19,048 bases of DNA from Diplocarpon mali (GCA_024741835.1 JAENRP010000253.1:46631-65678), one strand, 5' to 3'; shown: positions 8,601 through 17,305, counted from the stretch's first letter. The notes: generated by a model from the sequence alone, not told the origin. Numbers and translations: made by a program.

Positions 8601-10690
8601 TTAGCTTTTAATAGCTTTAATAGCCTATTATTAGTTAATACTTTATTATTAGCAGCTAAAAAGGATTAGTAATAGCAGTTTAAGGTTTTGCCGTTTTCTA
8701 ATTATAAGCCTGGCTTAGGAGTCGGTTTTAATAAAACCGCAAGATCTACTTACGGTCTTAGCTTAAGAGTCGATTTCCTAGAAATAGTAAGATCTATTTA
8801 TAGTCTTAGCTTAAGAGTTGTCTCTAATGAATTCGCGAATTTCACTCGCAGTCCTAGCTTAAGAGTTATTTCTGCGAATTTTACTTGCGATCCTAGCTTA
8901 AAAGTCGTTATTAGCGAATTTGCAAAATCCATTTATAGTCTTAGCCTAAGAGTTATTTCTATTAAATTCACTTATAATCCTAACTTAAGAGTCATTTTAA
9001 AGGATACCTTATAATTTACTTATAATTTTAACTTAAGAGTCATTTTTGCGAATTTTACTTACGATCCTAGCTTAAGAGTCTATCTATTCTCTTTATCCTT
9101 ACTTAATTATATTAGGGCAAAGAGTGCACTTTCCTTAAAGGAATCTACTTATAAGTCTAGCTTAAGAGTCAATTTCTATAATATTACCTTTAAAATAATA
9201 TAAAGTCTATCTTTAATTTTAGCTTTAAAGATCATTTTATAATTATTATTTATAAACTATATAAATTGATTATTAAAAACTCCTATATAATTCAACTTTA
9301 TATAGATCTTGCAGCTAGATAAAAGATTAATACTTAAGGTAAGTATAAGGAGAACATTTTACAAAAGGAAAGAAACGTTAGTAATATTCATCTTTACTAT
9401 ACTTATTAAGTTTATATATAACCTTTTACTACTAACCTTAATAGAGCGCCTTTTTATTTTAATAAGCGGGCCTTTAAATAGGTAGGATTTATTAATTATA
9501 TATACTATATAATTAGTATTATTATACTAGTTAGATTCAAGGATCTTATAAAGATCGGCTTTTAAAATATAAGCATCTTTATTATAATTATTATTTAAAT
9601 TATTAAAAGTGGATTTAAGTTTAAATAACCTACTATTATTATTAAAGGTGTTTATTAAAGTTTTAATTAAATAGCCTTTTCCTTTGCCTTTCCTTAGTAG
9701 TTGCAGCCTTCGGTAGGATAAGGGTAGTTTGCTTTTTAACTTCTGCTTTAATTGCTTTTTAATATTAAAGCTAGCGACTATATTAATCAGTTGCCTTCTA
9801 ACTTTACAATTAGTAATATTATAAGCACTATTATAGAAGTAGTATTCCTAATAAGCTTAAGGGCTTGTCCTGCGCTCCTTCCTCTTCTTAGGCTTATCGT
9901 TGCCTTATAACGCGGCATTTGCCGATTTAAAGCGTCCTTTAAGGTCTTGCTTAATAGTTCAAAGGAGGTCGATCTTCTTATAAATCTTAAGGTTAGGTTA
10001 GATAAGAAGAGATTGTTTTATAATAGCGAACTTAAGAGGGAGGCTATTAAGTAGGAAACTAAAAAGCTGAGTTTCTTTAAAAGTTATAGCTATCTTAGGA
10101 TCTGCGGCTCTTACTCTCCTCTTTACTTTATATAATATAGACTAGGCAAAGTCTATATTTATATTTATATCTTTGCTATCTTTATCTTTTCTATATTAAA
10201 ATAAAGTAATCTACTATAGTAGATATTAAGTATTAAAGGCAGTTATTTAAGAGTATTTTACCTTTAAAGTATCCTATCTTATCTTTATATTATTATAAAC
10301 TTAAACAAAATCTTAGTTTTTATTACTTAAACCTCTATTAATCTTAAGCTTGCATTTAATTAAAGCTAGCTTATACTCCTTCTCCTTTTCTATATTTAAA
10401 ATCTGCCTTTAGGATTCTTAGTTATTATCTACTAAAGCTCTTAAGCTAAGCTTATTTAGTATATTTGGCAAATCCTTAGCAGTTGTATTAGCTATTAAAG
10501 TAGAAGTAGACAAATTAGTAGAAGGAGTATAAGAGGCTATTCTTACGTATTTAATAAGTGTCTTTTAAATCGCTATTTCGATACCTTTACTTTTAAAGTA
10601 AAGCTCTAAATCATCGAACTATTATTGCTAGTTCTTTTAAGAGAATTAAAGGTCTTTAGGCCTAGTGTTTCAATCGGAATCGGAAGCTAT
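5603..10690 (-). pseudogene. Copia A gag-pol polyprotein, 1,696 codons, RIP-stopped
   Basis: One frame runs from the lost start (ATA at 10690-10688; ATG in copia B) to TAG at 5605-5603, and every landmark I placed is in the same phase. In order: gag with a zinc-knuckle-like C-X2-C-X3-H-X4-C (residues ~283-295; three ligands now Tyr, the last still Cys at 9808); protease with D-T-G mutated to N-T-N (9520-9512, residue 391) and the downstream L-L-S-S; the ten-unit T-P-R-P array (~508-665); the GAG-pre-integrase region (R-F-A-Y-L, ~8565; Y-Q-I-C from C-x-x-C); integrase with D-L-A-I-K-A-D-I-Y-L-stop-N-R near 8000; RT with Y-V-D-D mutated to Y-I-N-D (6604-6593, residue 1363); and RNase H with A-D-N and G-F-I-K-L near the end. 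The product would have copied and integrated the element; it is now dead, with many TAA/TAG stops. Confidence 0.92.
8698..9172 (-). repeat. Ten-unit in-frame array of the palindromic T-P-R-P motif inside copia A pol
   Basis: Ten copies of a ~24-bp motif (plus-strand consensus near ACTTAYRRTCYTAGCTTAAG then AGTC) start near 8700, 8748, 8797, 8843, 8883, 8931, 8970, 9018, 9057 and 9147. They are separated by spacers of ~15-25 bp, with one of ~65 bp. On the minus strand all ten start with ACT in the gag-pol phase and read T-L-K-L (from T-P-R/K-P), usually followed two to four codons later by V and often K-F-A. The array lies between protease and the pre-integrase domain, a place where copia polyproteins tolerate linkers. 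Confidence 0.85.
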
Positions 10691-10844
10691 TGCCGTTTTA
10701 AATAGAATTGTATTAAAATCAAATAAATTAAATAGTTAAGGGCACTCCTCCTATCGAAAAGTCGAAATAATTAAATAGCAGGTATTATAGAAGTATTAAA
10801 TAGGGAGGAAGTCCTCTTATCAAAAAGGGTTTTTAGGCTATAAC

Positions 10845-10976
10845 GCAAGGAATCATACCTCCTACGAAACATAGTAAAGCAAGGAATCATACCTCTTATA
10901 GTACTAAAGGGTTATAAAGCAAGGAATCATACCTCTTGTAATACAGGTTGGCTAAATAGGGAATTATACCTCTTAT
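10845..10976. repeat. Leader tandem repeat of copia A, four ~37-bp units
   Basis: GCAAGGAATCATACCTC occurs at 10845, 10879 and 10919. A fourth, more degraded version (TAGGGAATTATACCTCTTA) starts at about 10955. The spacing is 34-40 bp. The same block appears inverted in copia B at 17620-17752. Confidence 0.75.
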
Positions 10977-11083
10977 TTGCCAATTGCTTACCTCTTACTA
11001 TAAGTCTCGTTCAACTTCCTACTAATAGTTGCAGCGCAAGTGCTTTCTAAAGGAAGTTAATAATCTATTATCGGTTTATTTAA

Positions 11084-11094
11084 GGCTTATAACC
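11084..11094 (-). other. Candidate primer-binding site of copia A
   Basis: On the minus strand GGTTATAAGCC follows the 5' LTR end directly. It resembles the GGTTATGGGCC primer site of Drosophila copia, which pairs with an internal part of initiator methionine tRNA. The match is partial and RIP has altered it, so the tRNA assignment is an inference. Confidence 0.45.
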
Positions 11095-11289
11095 TATTAA
11101 GCTTAAGTGAGTTAGTGCAGTAAGTAAAGGAGGCTTTTAAAGGTCGATAGTCAATATATTAATAAGAGTTAGGGAAGGAAGGTTACCCCTTTCTTCCTTA
11201 TAGCTATATACGTATTAATATCCTACTGACTAAGCAGTAGGGTCATATAATAATACATCGGAGTGATGGCTATATCACCTATCTCAACA
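11095..11289 (-). repeat. 5' LTR of copia A (195 bp)
   Basis: In element direction it starts TGTTGAGATAGGTGATATAG and ends AAGCTTAATA. The outer end kept the unmutated TGTTGAG. It is less RIP-altered than the 3' LTR in its outer third. Confidence 0.93.
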
Positions 11290-11294
11290 ATCTT
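11290..11294. other. Target site duplication of copia A, right copy (ATCTT)
   Basis: This is an exact copy of 5103-5107, placed directly after the CTCAACA end of the element. Confidence 0.9.
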
Positions 11295-11650
11295 AAGGAT
11301 TTATACGATAGAAAGCTTATTAGCGCGTTCGACAACCTGGACGAATTGGTTAAGACTGCTATTAAGACTATCTATATTAAAAGGGATCTAATAAATGAAA
11401 AGATAAAAGGCTTTATTAATAGAGCTGAAAATAGGATTATATACAACTTTATCTAAGAGTAGGTTAAGATAAGGGCACCTTGCTTCTTAAGAGGGGAGGG
11501 TAATGTTATAGTTATATTAAGGAACTGTTAAAGTACTTACGACTAATATAGTAGATGCGACGTCTTATAGTTATACCTTTCCTTTAGTAGGTAGAATATA
11601 AGTAGTTAGTAGAAATCGACCTTTCTAGGTCTTAGGCTAAGGAGGCATAT
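11295..11650 (+). pseudogene. Gene X, 3' part, right of the copia A insertion
   Basis: Without the copia A insertion and one ATCTT copy, the frame of 4058-5107 continues directly at AAG 11295 (D-L-K-D-L-Y-D-R-K). The first ~50 codons are open and helical-looking, rich in Lys, Asp and Ile (for example N-L-D-E-L-V-K-T-A-I-K-T), up to TAA at about 11452. Further codons stay plausible if TAA/TAG are read as former Gln codons, including C-F-L-R-G-E-G near 11480. The true end is not clear; 11650 is only where the pattern fades. CA and TG dinucleotides are kept more often here than in the transposons. Function unknown. Confidence 0.45.
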
Positions 11651-11654
11651 TAAA

Positions 11655-11915
11655 GGAGAGGTTTACTACTTTATATATACTCCTTAGCTTTGAATTCTAT
11701 ACGATTTGGCAGCCTTGATCTTAATAACTTTATCAACTTGTGCCTTGCTTCCGCCGTCACACTTACTAAGGTATATACCTTATATTTTACTATTATATCT
11801 GCTAATATTACTTAGTAAGGGATCTTCTTCAACAAGTGCTTAATAGCCTTGAATACCTCGAACCCTACTAGCTAAGTATAGCGATTTACAAACAAATATA
11901 TATAGCAAAGAATAC
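11655..11915 (-). pseudogene. Possible small minus-strand gene fragment, unknown
   Basis: On the minus strand about 85 codons read with only a few stops at likely Gln/Trp positions. They include an open stretch of over 40 codons with A-E-A-R-H-K-L-I-K-L-L and R-S-R-L-P-N-R-I-E-F-K-A-K-E. The stretch is less RIP-altered than its neighbours and keeps TCAACTTGTGCC and CCGCCGTCACAC. It lies between the fading end of gene X and copia C. I do not recognise it; it could be a convergent gene, or an unused frame under the end of gene X. Confidence 0.3.
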
Positions 11916-11922
11916 CTGATAT

Positions 11923-12117
11923 TATTGAGCTTAAGTAAGTCGGCGCAGTAGGTTAAGGAGGCTTCTAGAGGTCGATAGTCGATATATTAGTAAGAGTTAA
12001 GGAAGGAAGGTTACCCCTTTCTTCCCTATAGCTATATACGTATCAATATCCTACTAATTAAGCAGTAGGGTTATATGATAATATATTAGAGTGATAGCTA
12101 TATCACCTATCTTAATA
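11923..12117 (-). repeat. 3' LTR of copia C (195 bp)
   Basis: It has the same length as the other three copia LTRs here and aligns without gaps. On the plus strand it starts TATTGAGCTTAAG and ends CACCTATCTTAATA. Confidence 0.92.
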
Positions 12118-12186
12118 CCCTTACTTAGACCTTACTCCAATTGACCTGCAGTTAGGAAAATAACAACTATCCTTTTGCGCTAATCC
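11923..12186 (-). mobile_element. Copia C: 3' end of a second copy, cut by the gypsy element
   Basis: A full 195-bp LTR (11923-12117) is followed by 69 bp that match the copia A 3' internal sequence (5303-5371), up to TAATCC at 12181-12186. There the match stops and the gypsy LTR begins. The orientation is the same as copia A. Because internal sequence is present this is not a solo LTR; the rest of copia C should lie beyond the gypsy 3' end, outside the window. The five bases left of the LTR (GATAT, 11918-11922) are the candidate target duplication. Confidence 0.88.
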
Positions 12187-12251
12187 TATAACGGCTGCAC
12201 CTCTACTTAGTGCAATTACCTAAGAGTATAGCGTTTTAAGGTTTTGCAATC

Positions 12252-12281
12252 TCGATTCGATATAGGGTTATTTCGAATCGA
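12252..12281. promoter_or_regulatory. Inverted repeat in gypsy LTR, possible regulatory site
   Basis: TCGATTCGA and TCGAATCGA are perfect inverse complements 12 bp apart. They are flanked further out by TTTTGCA (12242-12248) and TGCAAAA (12291-12297), also inverse complements. The block lies just upstream of the TATA-rich stretch at 12305-12325, a position expected for LTR promoter elements. Function is inferred. Confidence 0.4.
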
Positions 12282-12307
12282 CCTTAAAGGTGCAAAAGGA
12301 TATTCTT

Positions 12308-12326
12308 ATATAATATTATATAAACG
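12308..12326 (+). promoter_or_regulatory. TATA-like sequence of gypsy LTR
   Basis: TATATAATATTATATAAAC lies 27 bp after the LTR inverted repeat and before a CT-rich stretch at 12382-12402. This is a plausible LTR promoter core. RIP enriches TATA-like sequence everywhere here, so the evidence is weak. Confidence 0.3.
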
Positions 12327-12494
12327 GGCAAAGAGCTTAAAGCTGCTTATATATATAAGGGAGAAGGGCTCTCCTATAGGAAGGGCTCTCTAACTTCTTC
12401 GTTTTTTTCGTATTAGACCTATAGAATACGCCTTTTGCACTACTTCTTACTACTATACTTAATCTTATACTTTAGCAGTTCTATATTATTATAT

Positions 12495-12801
12495 TAAATA
12501 AAGAAGTTCTTTTCTACTAAGGACGGCTTTTAATAATATCCTACCCCTTTTGAAAATCGATTTGCAATTATTTCGACTTTCGATAGAGTCAGGATCCTAA
12601 AGATCTCTTAAACAAACTAGGAGCTTAAGTATAGCTTATTAATTAGTATAATCGAGGAACGCTTTCATTAGCCGGATTTTCTTAACTACTCCTTTTATAA
12701 AAGTGCTATAGGTAGAAGTTAGGAGAGCACTATACTACTAGAACCCTTTTTTTATAAAAACCCTTTTTAACCGAATTACTACTAAAACTAAAATCAGTAA
12801 G
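12495..12801 (+). other. Gypsy leader / gag 5' region, no clear coding start
   Basis: This stretch lies between the presumed LTR end and the first in-phase ATG (12802). It should hold the primer-binding site and leader. I could not match a tRNA 3' end or identify a frame here. Confidence 0.35.
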
Positions 12802-14155
12802 ATGAATTCCTTATTAGCCAGGAGTTAGCAAATATAGAATATACCTAGTTCATTTGGGGAACTAGCTTTTATAAGAAGTACCTTTACCTTAGCCCTTAAG
12901 GCCAGACCTTCCTCTACTACTAAAGGCAAGAGACTATAATGCTATAGTTAAGCTAATTAAGATAAATAAGACTTTTTAAACCTAAATATCTTATAAGAAA
13001 TAGTCTTAGGTTTAAAGGAATCCTTATAATATTAAGATTAATTTAATTAATAATTATAAAGCAAGATTAGTAGGATTACTTAAGCTATCTTTAGCCTAAA
13101 GACCTTAGCTTATTAAAGCTAAGAGACGGCTTAGCGCGTATATTAGACTATTAAGTGAGAATCTACTTACCTTTAATAAAGCAAGACCTAGCCTCCTTTA
13201 GAAGTCGATATAAAGGCGAAATAGATGAAAATTCAGCTAATTGAAAAGATCACCTCCTTTAATAATAAGACCTCTTTAATATATAAGTAATAGTTAGCTT
13301 TAGTTTAAGACCGATTATAAGTTAATACTAACTTATATTTAAATAAATAAGCTTGCTAAGCCCTTATTTAAGGATCTACTATAGGATAAGCCCGAATATA
13401 CCTTAAACCTTAGTACCTTTTAAAGACTAACTCCTTTTAAAACTGTTAAGAAATAGTAGAACTGCTAAGTAGTTGTTTTTTAATTAGCTAAAAGGTAGAC
13501 CTATTTCAATCTACTTTCTATTACCTTTATATAAGAGAAGCCGGTTATTTTAAAGAAACTTTCCTTTAGTTTTAAATCTAATTTTAATTAATTATAATTT
13601 AAAGAGAGGTCTTAAGATTTAAGTAGTTCTTCTTTATATAGAATAAGATTACCTTTTAGCTTAAAGCTACTTACGCCTTAGCTAAGGCCTCTTAAGGGAA
13701 GGACTATACTATTATAATTAATTAATTAAATGCCCTTAATGCTAAACGCTAAAGTAATTAACTCCTTAACCCTTTAACTAGAAGTAAGGCGACTTTAGTA
13801 TTATATTAAAAGATATCCGGTTTACTTCTTAATAAGACTGCTTGCAGTCCGAGCGCCAAAAGTACTACCTAAGTTTCTAGGTCACTAGCCCTAAAGCCGA
13901 TTACCCCTTTTTGCTAAGATATGCTAGCTAAGGCTAGTTCTTCTACTTTACCCTTTAAGTAAGCCACTTATTAGACCTATAGTAAAATAGATTATTATAA
14001 GATTAAGTATCCTTTTATAAGTAAGATTAATACCTTAGAAGATATAAAGGAAGTTAATCTAACTTTAGACTTAATTAAAAATAGGGTCGAAATAGAGGAA
14101 GATTAGAAAAACGAAAAGGCCTAGGAAAAGACTCCTACTTAAGCTTGCGAAAGTG
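12802..14155 (+). pseudogene. Gypsy gag, RIP-stopped, zinc knuckle converted to Tyr
   Basis: ATG 12802 is in phase with the zinc knuckle, but stops are dense and the true start is uncertain. The clearest parts are near 13620-13720 (N-K-I-T-F then L-K-A-T-Y-A-L-A-K-A) and the nucleocapsid knuckle at 13969-14010. There TAT codons stand at the four ligand positions of a C-X2-C-X4-H-X4-C pattern (13969, 13978, 13993, 14008). TGT or CAT to TAT is the single change RIP makes, so this is a degraded CCHC knuckle. After it the frame continues acidic and Lys-rich (E-D-I-K-E-V-N-L-T-L-D) to about 14155. Pol is in the -1 phase from about 14145, so gag and pol overlapped or used -1 frameshifting, as many Ty3/gypsy elements do. 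Confidence 0.7.
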
Positions 14156-17100
14156 CAACTTATTAAAGCTAGATCTTAACTCTTTAATAGGAGAGAAGCA
14201 ATTCTTAACTTCTTATACTATTAGTATTAATAGACTTAAAGTATTATTATTAGCTTTAATAGATACTAAAGCCTTTAATTACTTATTTTTAAATTATTCC
14301 CTTTCTATATATCTTTTAAAAGCGATTAGCTTTAAAATTCTTCCTCTTTTAGCCCTTATTCCTATCTATAGATTTTAAAATACTATTTGCACGCAAGCTA
14401 TATATTATATGCGCTTTCACTTAATAATTAATAGAAGGCATATCTATAACTACCCTTAGGTTATTCTTAACTTAGGCTAGTATAATACTATTATTAGAGT
14501 TAAATAGATATACTATTTCTAACTTAAACTTAATCTAAAGGAAAACCGATTTATATAGCCTTTATATTACCTTTTATCTCCTTAATTTGTAAAGGAAATT
14601 GTCATTTATCTTCCCTTTCTTAAAGGACTATAGATCCGATCCGATTATTAAGCTAATACTAATTATAGAGAATAGGAAATAGCTATAGATAAAGCTTAAT
14701 AGATTAATAGAAGATAGTCTTATATTAATTTAATAGTCCTAGCTAAGCGCAAGATCCTTATTGCTATTATTAGGCTAGCGCCTTTACTAATAACTAAGCT
14801 AGATTTAAGAAAATAGTCTAATATAAATCAATTATAATCTAACCCTATTTGCAAATGCCTTAAAGCTGCGGTTCCTATTTGCAAAATCAGTACTAACGCC
14901 TTTTATTATAATATAAAGTATAAGAAGACTAAGTTCTTTTAAATTAGTATTTATAAAGTAAATAGGATTCTAAAGGAAAGATATAAGCTTAAGAATCCTA
15001 ATATTGAAAAGCTAATTAATAATCGACTTCTGAAATAGTACTAATCTCTAAGATAAGCATTTTTAAAAAGGGATGCAAATACCCTCCTTCCCTATTAGTA
15101 CTATAATTATAAGATATAGTTAAAAGGGCCCTTGCCTAATGCCTATTCGCCCCTTTACTATCAATCTATTAAGGAGCTTAAGGTTATAAAGGAGTATTTA
15201 CTTAAGAATTTAAATAAAGGCTTTATTAAGACAAGTACTAGCCCCTTTGCTTTGCTAGTACTATTTATAAAGAAGGCCGATAGTAGCCTCCGATTTTACA
15301 TAGACTATTAAAAGTTAAACGCACTAACTTAAAAGGACGCTTATCTAATTCTAAGGATAGACGAGCTTTTAAAGTAAGTATCTAAAGCTAAGATTTTTAT
15401 AAAACTAGATATTCGAGCTGCTTTTAATTAAATATAAATAGATCTTAAATCAAAAGAATATACTACCTTTCGAATAAGGTATAGATCCTATAAATGTAAG
15501 GTTCTCTTATTCGGCCTTTGTAATAAACCTAGTACTTATTAGTAGTATATGAATAACGTTCTTTTAGATTACTTAGATAATTTTTATATAGTATATTTAA
15601 ATAATATTTTAATTTACTTTAAGAATATTAAAGAGTACTAGGGTTATATTAAAAAGGTATTAAAACGACTCTTAAAGGCTGGCCTTTAAGTAGATATTAA
15701 GAAGTGCGAGTTCTATATTACTTAAACTTAATATTTCAAATATATTCTAATAATAACTAGGATCGAACCAGACCTTAAAAAGGTCGAACTACTACGCAAT
15801 TAAAAGTACTTGAAAACTATTATTAAAGTAAAGTCCTACTTAGGATTTTATAGGTTCTATTAATAATTTATTTGCAACTTTAAGCTAATTGCCAAACCTC
15901 TTTCTATTCTAACCTAACCGATAGTACCTTAGGATTAGATAGAAGAGTACTAAATCGCTTTTAAAGAGCTTTATAAGCAATTGCTTTTAATTTAGCAGAT
16001 TTACTATTTTAACCTTAACTTGCTTATAAAGCTGGAAACTAATACTTTTAATAGTATTATCGCTAGAGTACTCTCTTAGTAATACTCCGATAAGTAATAG
16101 TACTTAATTGGCTTCTATTTGCATATACTCTCTAGTTATAAACCTAATTAGGAAATATATAATAAGGAACTCTTTACTATTATTAAATCCTATTATAAAT
16201 AGAGACTTAAGTTTATATCATTTAAGGAGCGAGTTGATATTTACTCAGATTACCGCTCCTTTAAGTACTTTATAATTACTAAGGTTCTAATTGTAAAATA
16301 GTGCCAATAGATAGAATTTTTATTTAACTTCAATTTTCGAATCGTATATACTCTTAGTAAAGATAATTAAAAGGCTAATATTCTTAGCTGCTAAGAGTAG
16401 GATATACCAGTTTATAAATAAGCGAAGCTAGATAGCCGATCTTAGGTTTTGATTTCCCTTGCCTAATTAGACCTTTGAATTAATATTAAATTGGCCGAAA
16501 AATTTCTCGCTAAATCTGCTAAAGGTACCTTTGCTTTAATATTAATTGATACTCTCGATTCGACTTTAAATCGACTTAAGGATTCCTTTAATTTGATTGA
16601 GAAGCTTTATTAAAATAATTGCAAATCCTTTTAAAAGATTTGCGCTAACCTTTTTAAAAACTACTCTTTAAAAGACAGATTGCTTTACTTTAAGGAGCGT
16701 CTTTATATATGCTATAATACTTCTTTATATACTTATTTAATTTAAGAAGCTTATAACTAACCTTTAAGCGCGCACCTTAGTAGCTTAAAGACCTATTAGC
16801 TACTTGCTCTTAAGTACTATTAGGTTAGGATAGGTTTAAATTATAAAAGATTTATTATAAACTGCAGACCTTATTAATTTTTACATTTGAAGATAATTAA
16901 ATAATAAGGCCTTTTATAGCCCTTTCCCATTCCTAATTATCTTATATAGCACTTGTATATAGATTTTAAGGATTTCCCTTCTAATAAGCACAGTTTTGAT
17001 TGAATCCTGGTTTTTATAAACCGACTTAGTAAGAGCGCTATTTCGATCCCTTATCGAAAGGATATTAACGCTTAAGGAACTGCTTAATTATTTATTTAAT

Positions 17101-17305
17101 AGATTTATCAATTCGGCTATACCTTAGAGATAATTGTCTCGGACTAAGGCCTTTAATTCGTTTCCTTATTTTAAAGAGAGTTCTGCCATATTATTAGTAT
17201 TAGAATCAAACTCTTTATAGTGTATTATAAGAAGACTAATAGCCAAATGGAAATTATAAATAAGTATATTGATTTAAGGCTACGGCCTTTTATTAATTAC
17301 TATTA
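14142..17305 (+). pseudogene. Gypsy pol (PR-RT-RNase H-IN), RIP-stopped and cut by copia B
   Basis: A single phase holds from ~14142 to 17305. Protease: D-T-K-A at 14262 stands for D-S/T-G-A (two G-to-A changes). RT: L-V-L-F-I-K-K-A-D at 15255, K-L-D-I-R-A-A-F-N near 15400, F-G-L-C-N near 15513 and Y-L-D-D changed to Y-L-N-N at 15594-15605. RNase H: ~15950-16400, with E-I-Y-N-K-E-L near 16150. Integrase: the zinc-binding domain keeps H (CAC 16773) and C (TGC 16863), and has Tyr for the other H (16752) and C (16872). The core has Asp at 16962 and 17142 and Glu at 17250, with 35 residues between the last two, the classic D-D35-E. Copia B interrupts it after P-F-I-N-Y-Y, 18 codons past the Glu. 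The chromodomain region, if any, would be outside the window. Confidence 0.93.
17301..17305. other. Candidate target duplication of copia B (TATTA)
   Basis: These are the five bases left of the copia B 5' LTR. The right copy is outside the window, so this is only predicted from the 5-bp rule seen for copia A. Confidence 0.5.

Larger units (their letters stand above)
10691..11094 (-). other. 404-bp leader of copia A
   Basis: This is the untranslated leader between the 5' LTR and the gag start. It has exactly the same length as the copia B leader (17501-17904). It carries the tandem repeat block at 10845-10976 but no coding sequence that I can support. Packaging and dimerisation signals of retrotransposons normally lie here. 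Confidence 0.7.
5108..11289 (-). mobile_element. Complete Ty1/copia retrotransposon 'copia A', RIP-inactivated
   Basis: This 6,182-bp element on the minus strand has two 195-bp LTRs and a perfect ATCTT duplication. Between them, in minus-strand order, lie a primer-site candidate, a 404-bp leader, a single gag-PR-IN-RT-RNase H frame, a 3' untranslated repeat region and a polypurine tract. Integrase before RT is the Ty1/copia order. Full LTRs at both ends and exact duplications show that it inserted whole and was later destroyed by point mutation, not rearrangement. It sits inside gene X. It shares its family with copia C (11923-12186) and copia B (17306-19048). Confidence 0.93.
12187..12494 (+). 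repeat. 5' LTR of the gypsy element (3' boundary uncertain)
   Basis: The start is set by the end of copia C homology and the TG(TA)TAACGG sequence. The end is a guess near TATTATTATA at 12484-12493, because the 3' LTR is not in the window. Inside are a strong inverted repeat (TCGATTCGA 12252-12260 / TCGAATCGA 12273-12281), TATA-rich sequence at 12305-12325, and a direct repeat GAAGGGCTCTC (12363-12373, 12380-12390). Confidence 0.6.
12187..17305 (+). mobile_element. Ty3/gypsy retrotransposon, RIP-inactivated, 3' end displaced
   Basis: The gene order is gag, protease, RT, RNase H, integrase, which defines Ty3/gypsy (integrase last). It starts at 12187 with TATAACGG (TGTAACGG before RIP) exactly where copia C homology ends, and stops at 17305 where the copia B LTR begins inside integrase. 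The rest of integrase and the 3' LTR should lie to the right of copia B, outside the window. AATCC (12182-12186) is the candidate target duplication. Confidence 0.9.

Noticed and set aside
8688..9014. Plus-strand open frame of 108 codons
   Set aside because: It is the antisense of the in-frame array of copia A pol on the minus strand.
8698..9172. Regularly spaced short repeats that could be a CRISPR array
   Set aside because: Repeats are degenerate, spacers are short, uneven and similar to each other, and the array is in frame inside a fungal copia polyprotein.
5108..11289. Dating the insertion from LTR divergence
   Set aside because: Almost all LTR differences are RIP-type transitions, so a molecular clock would greatly overstate the age.
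11655..11915. A confident small gene on the minus strand
   Set aside because: It has several stops, no clear start and no recognised family, so it is listed only as a low-confidence fragment.
11923..12117. Solo LTR left by recombination
   Set aside because: The LTR is followed by polypurine tract and 3' internal sequence to 12186, so it is the end of a longer copy cut by gypsy.
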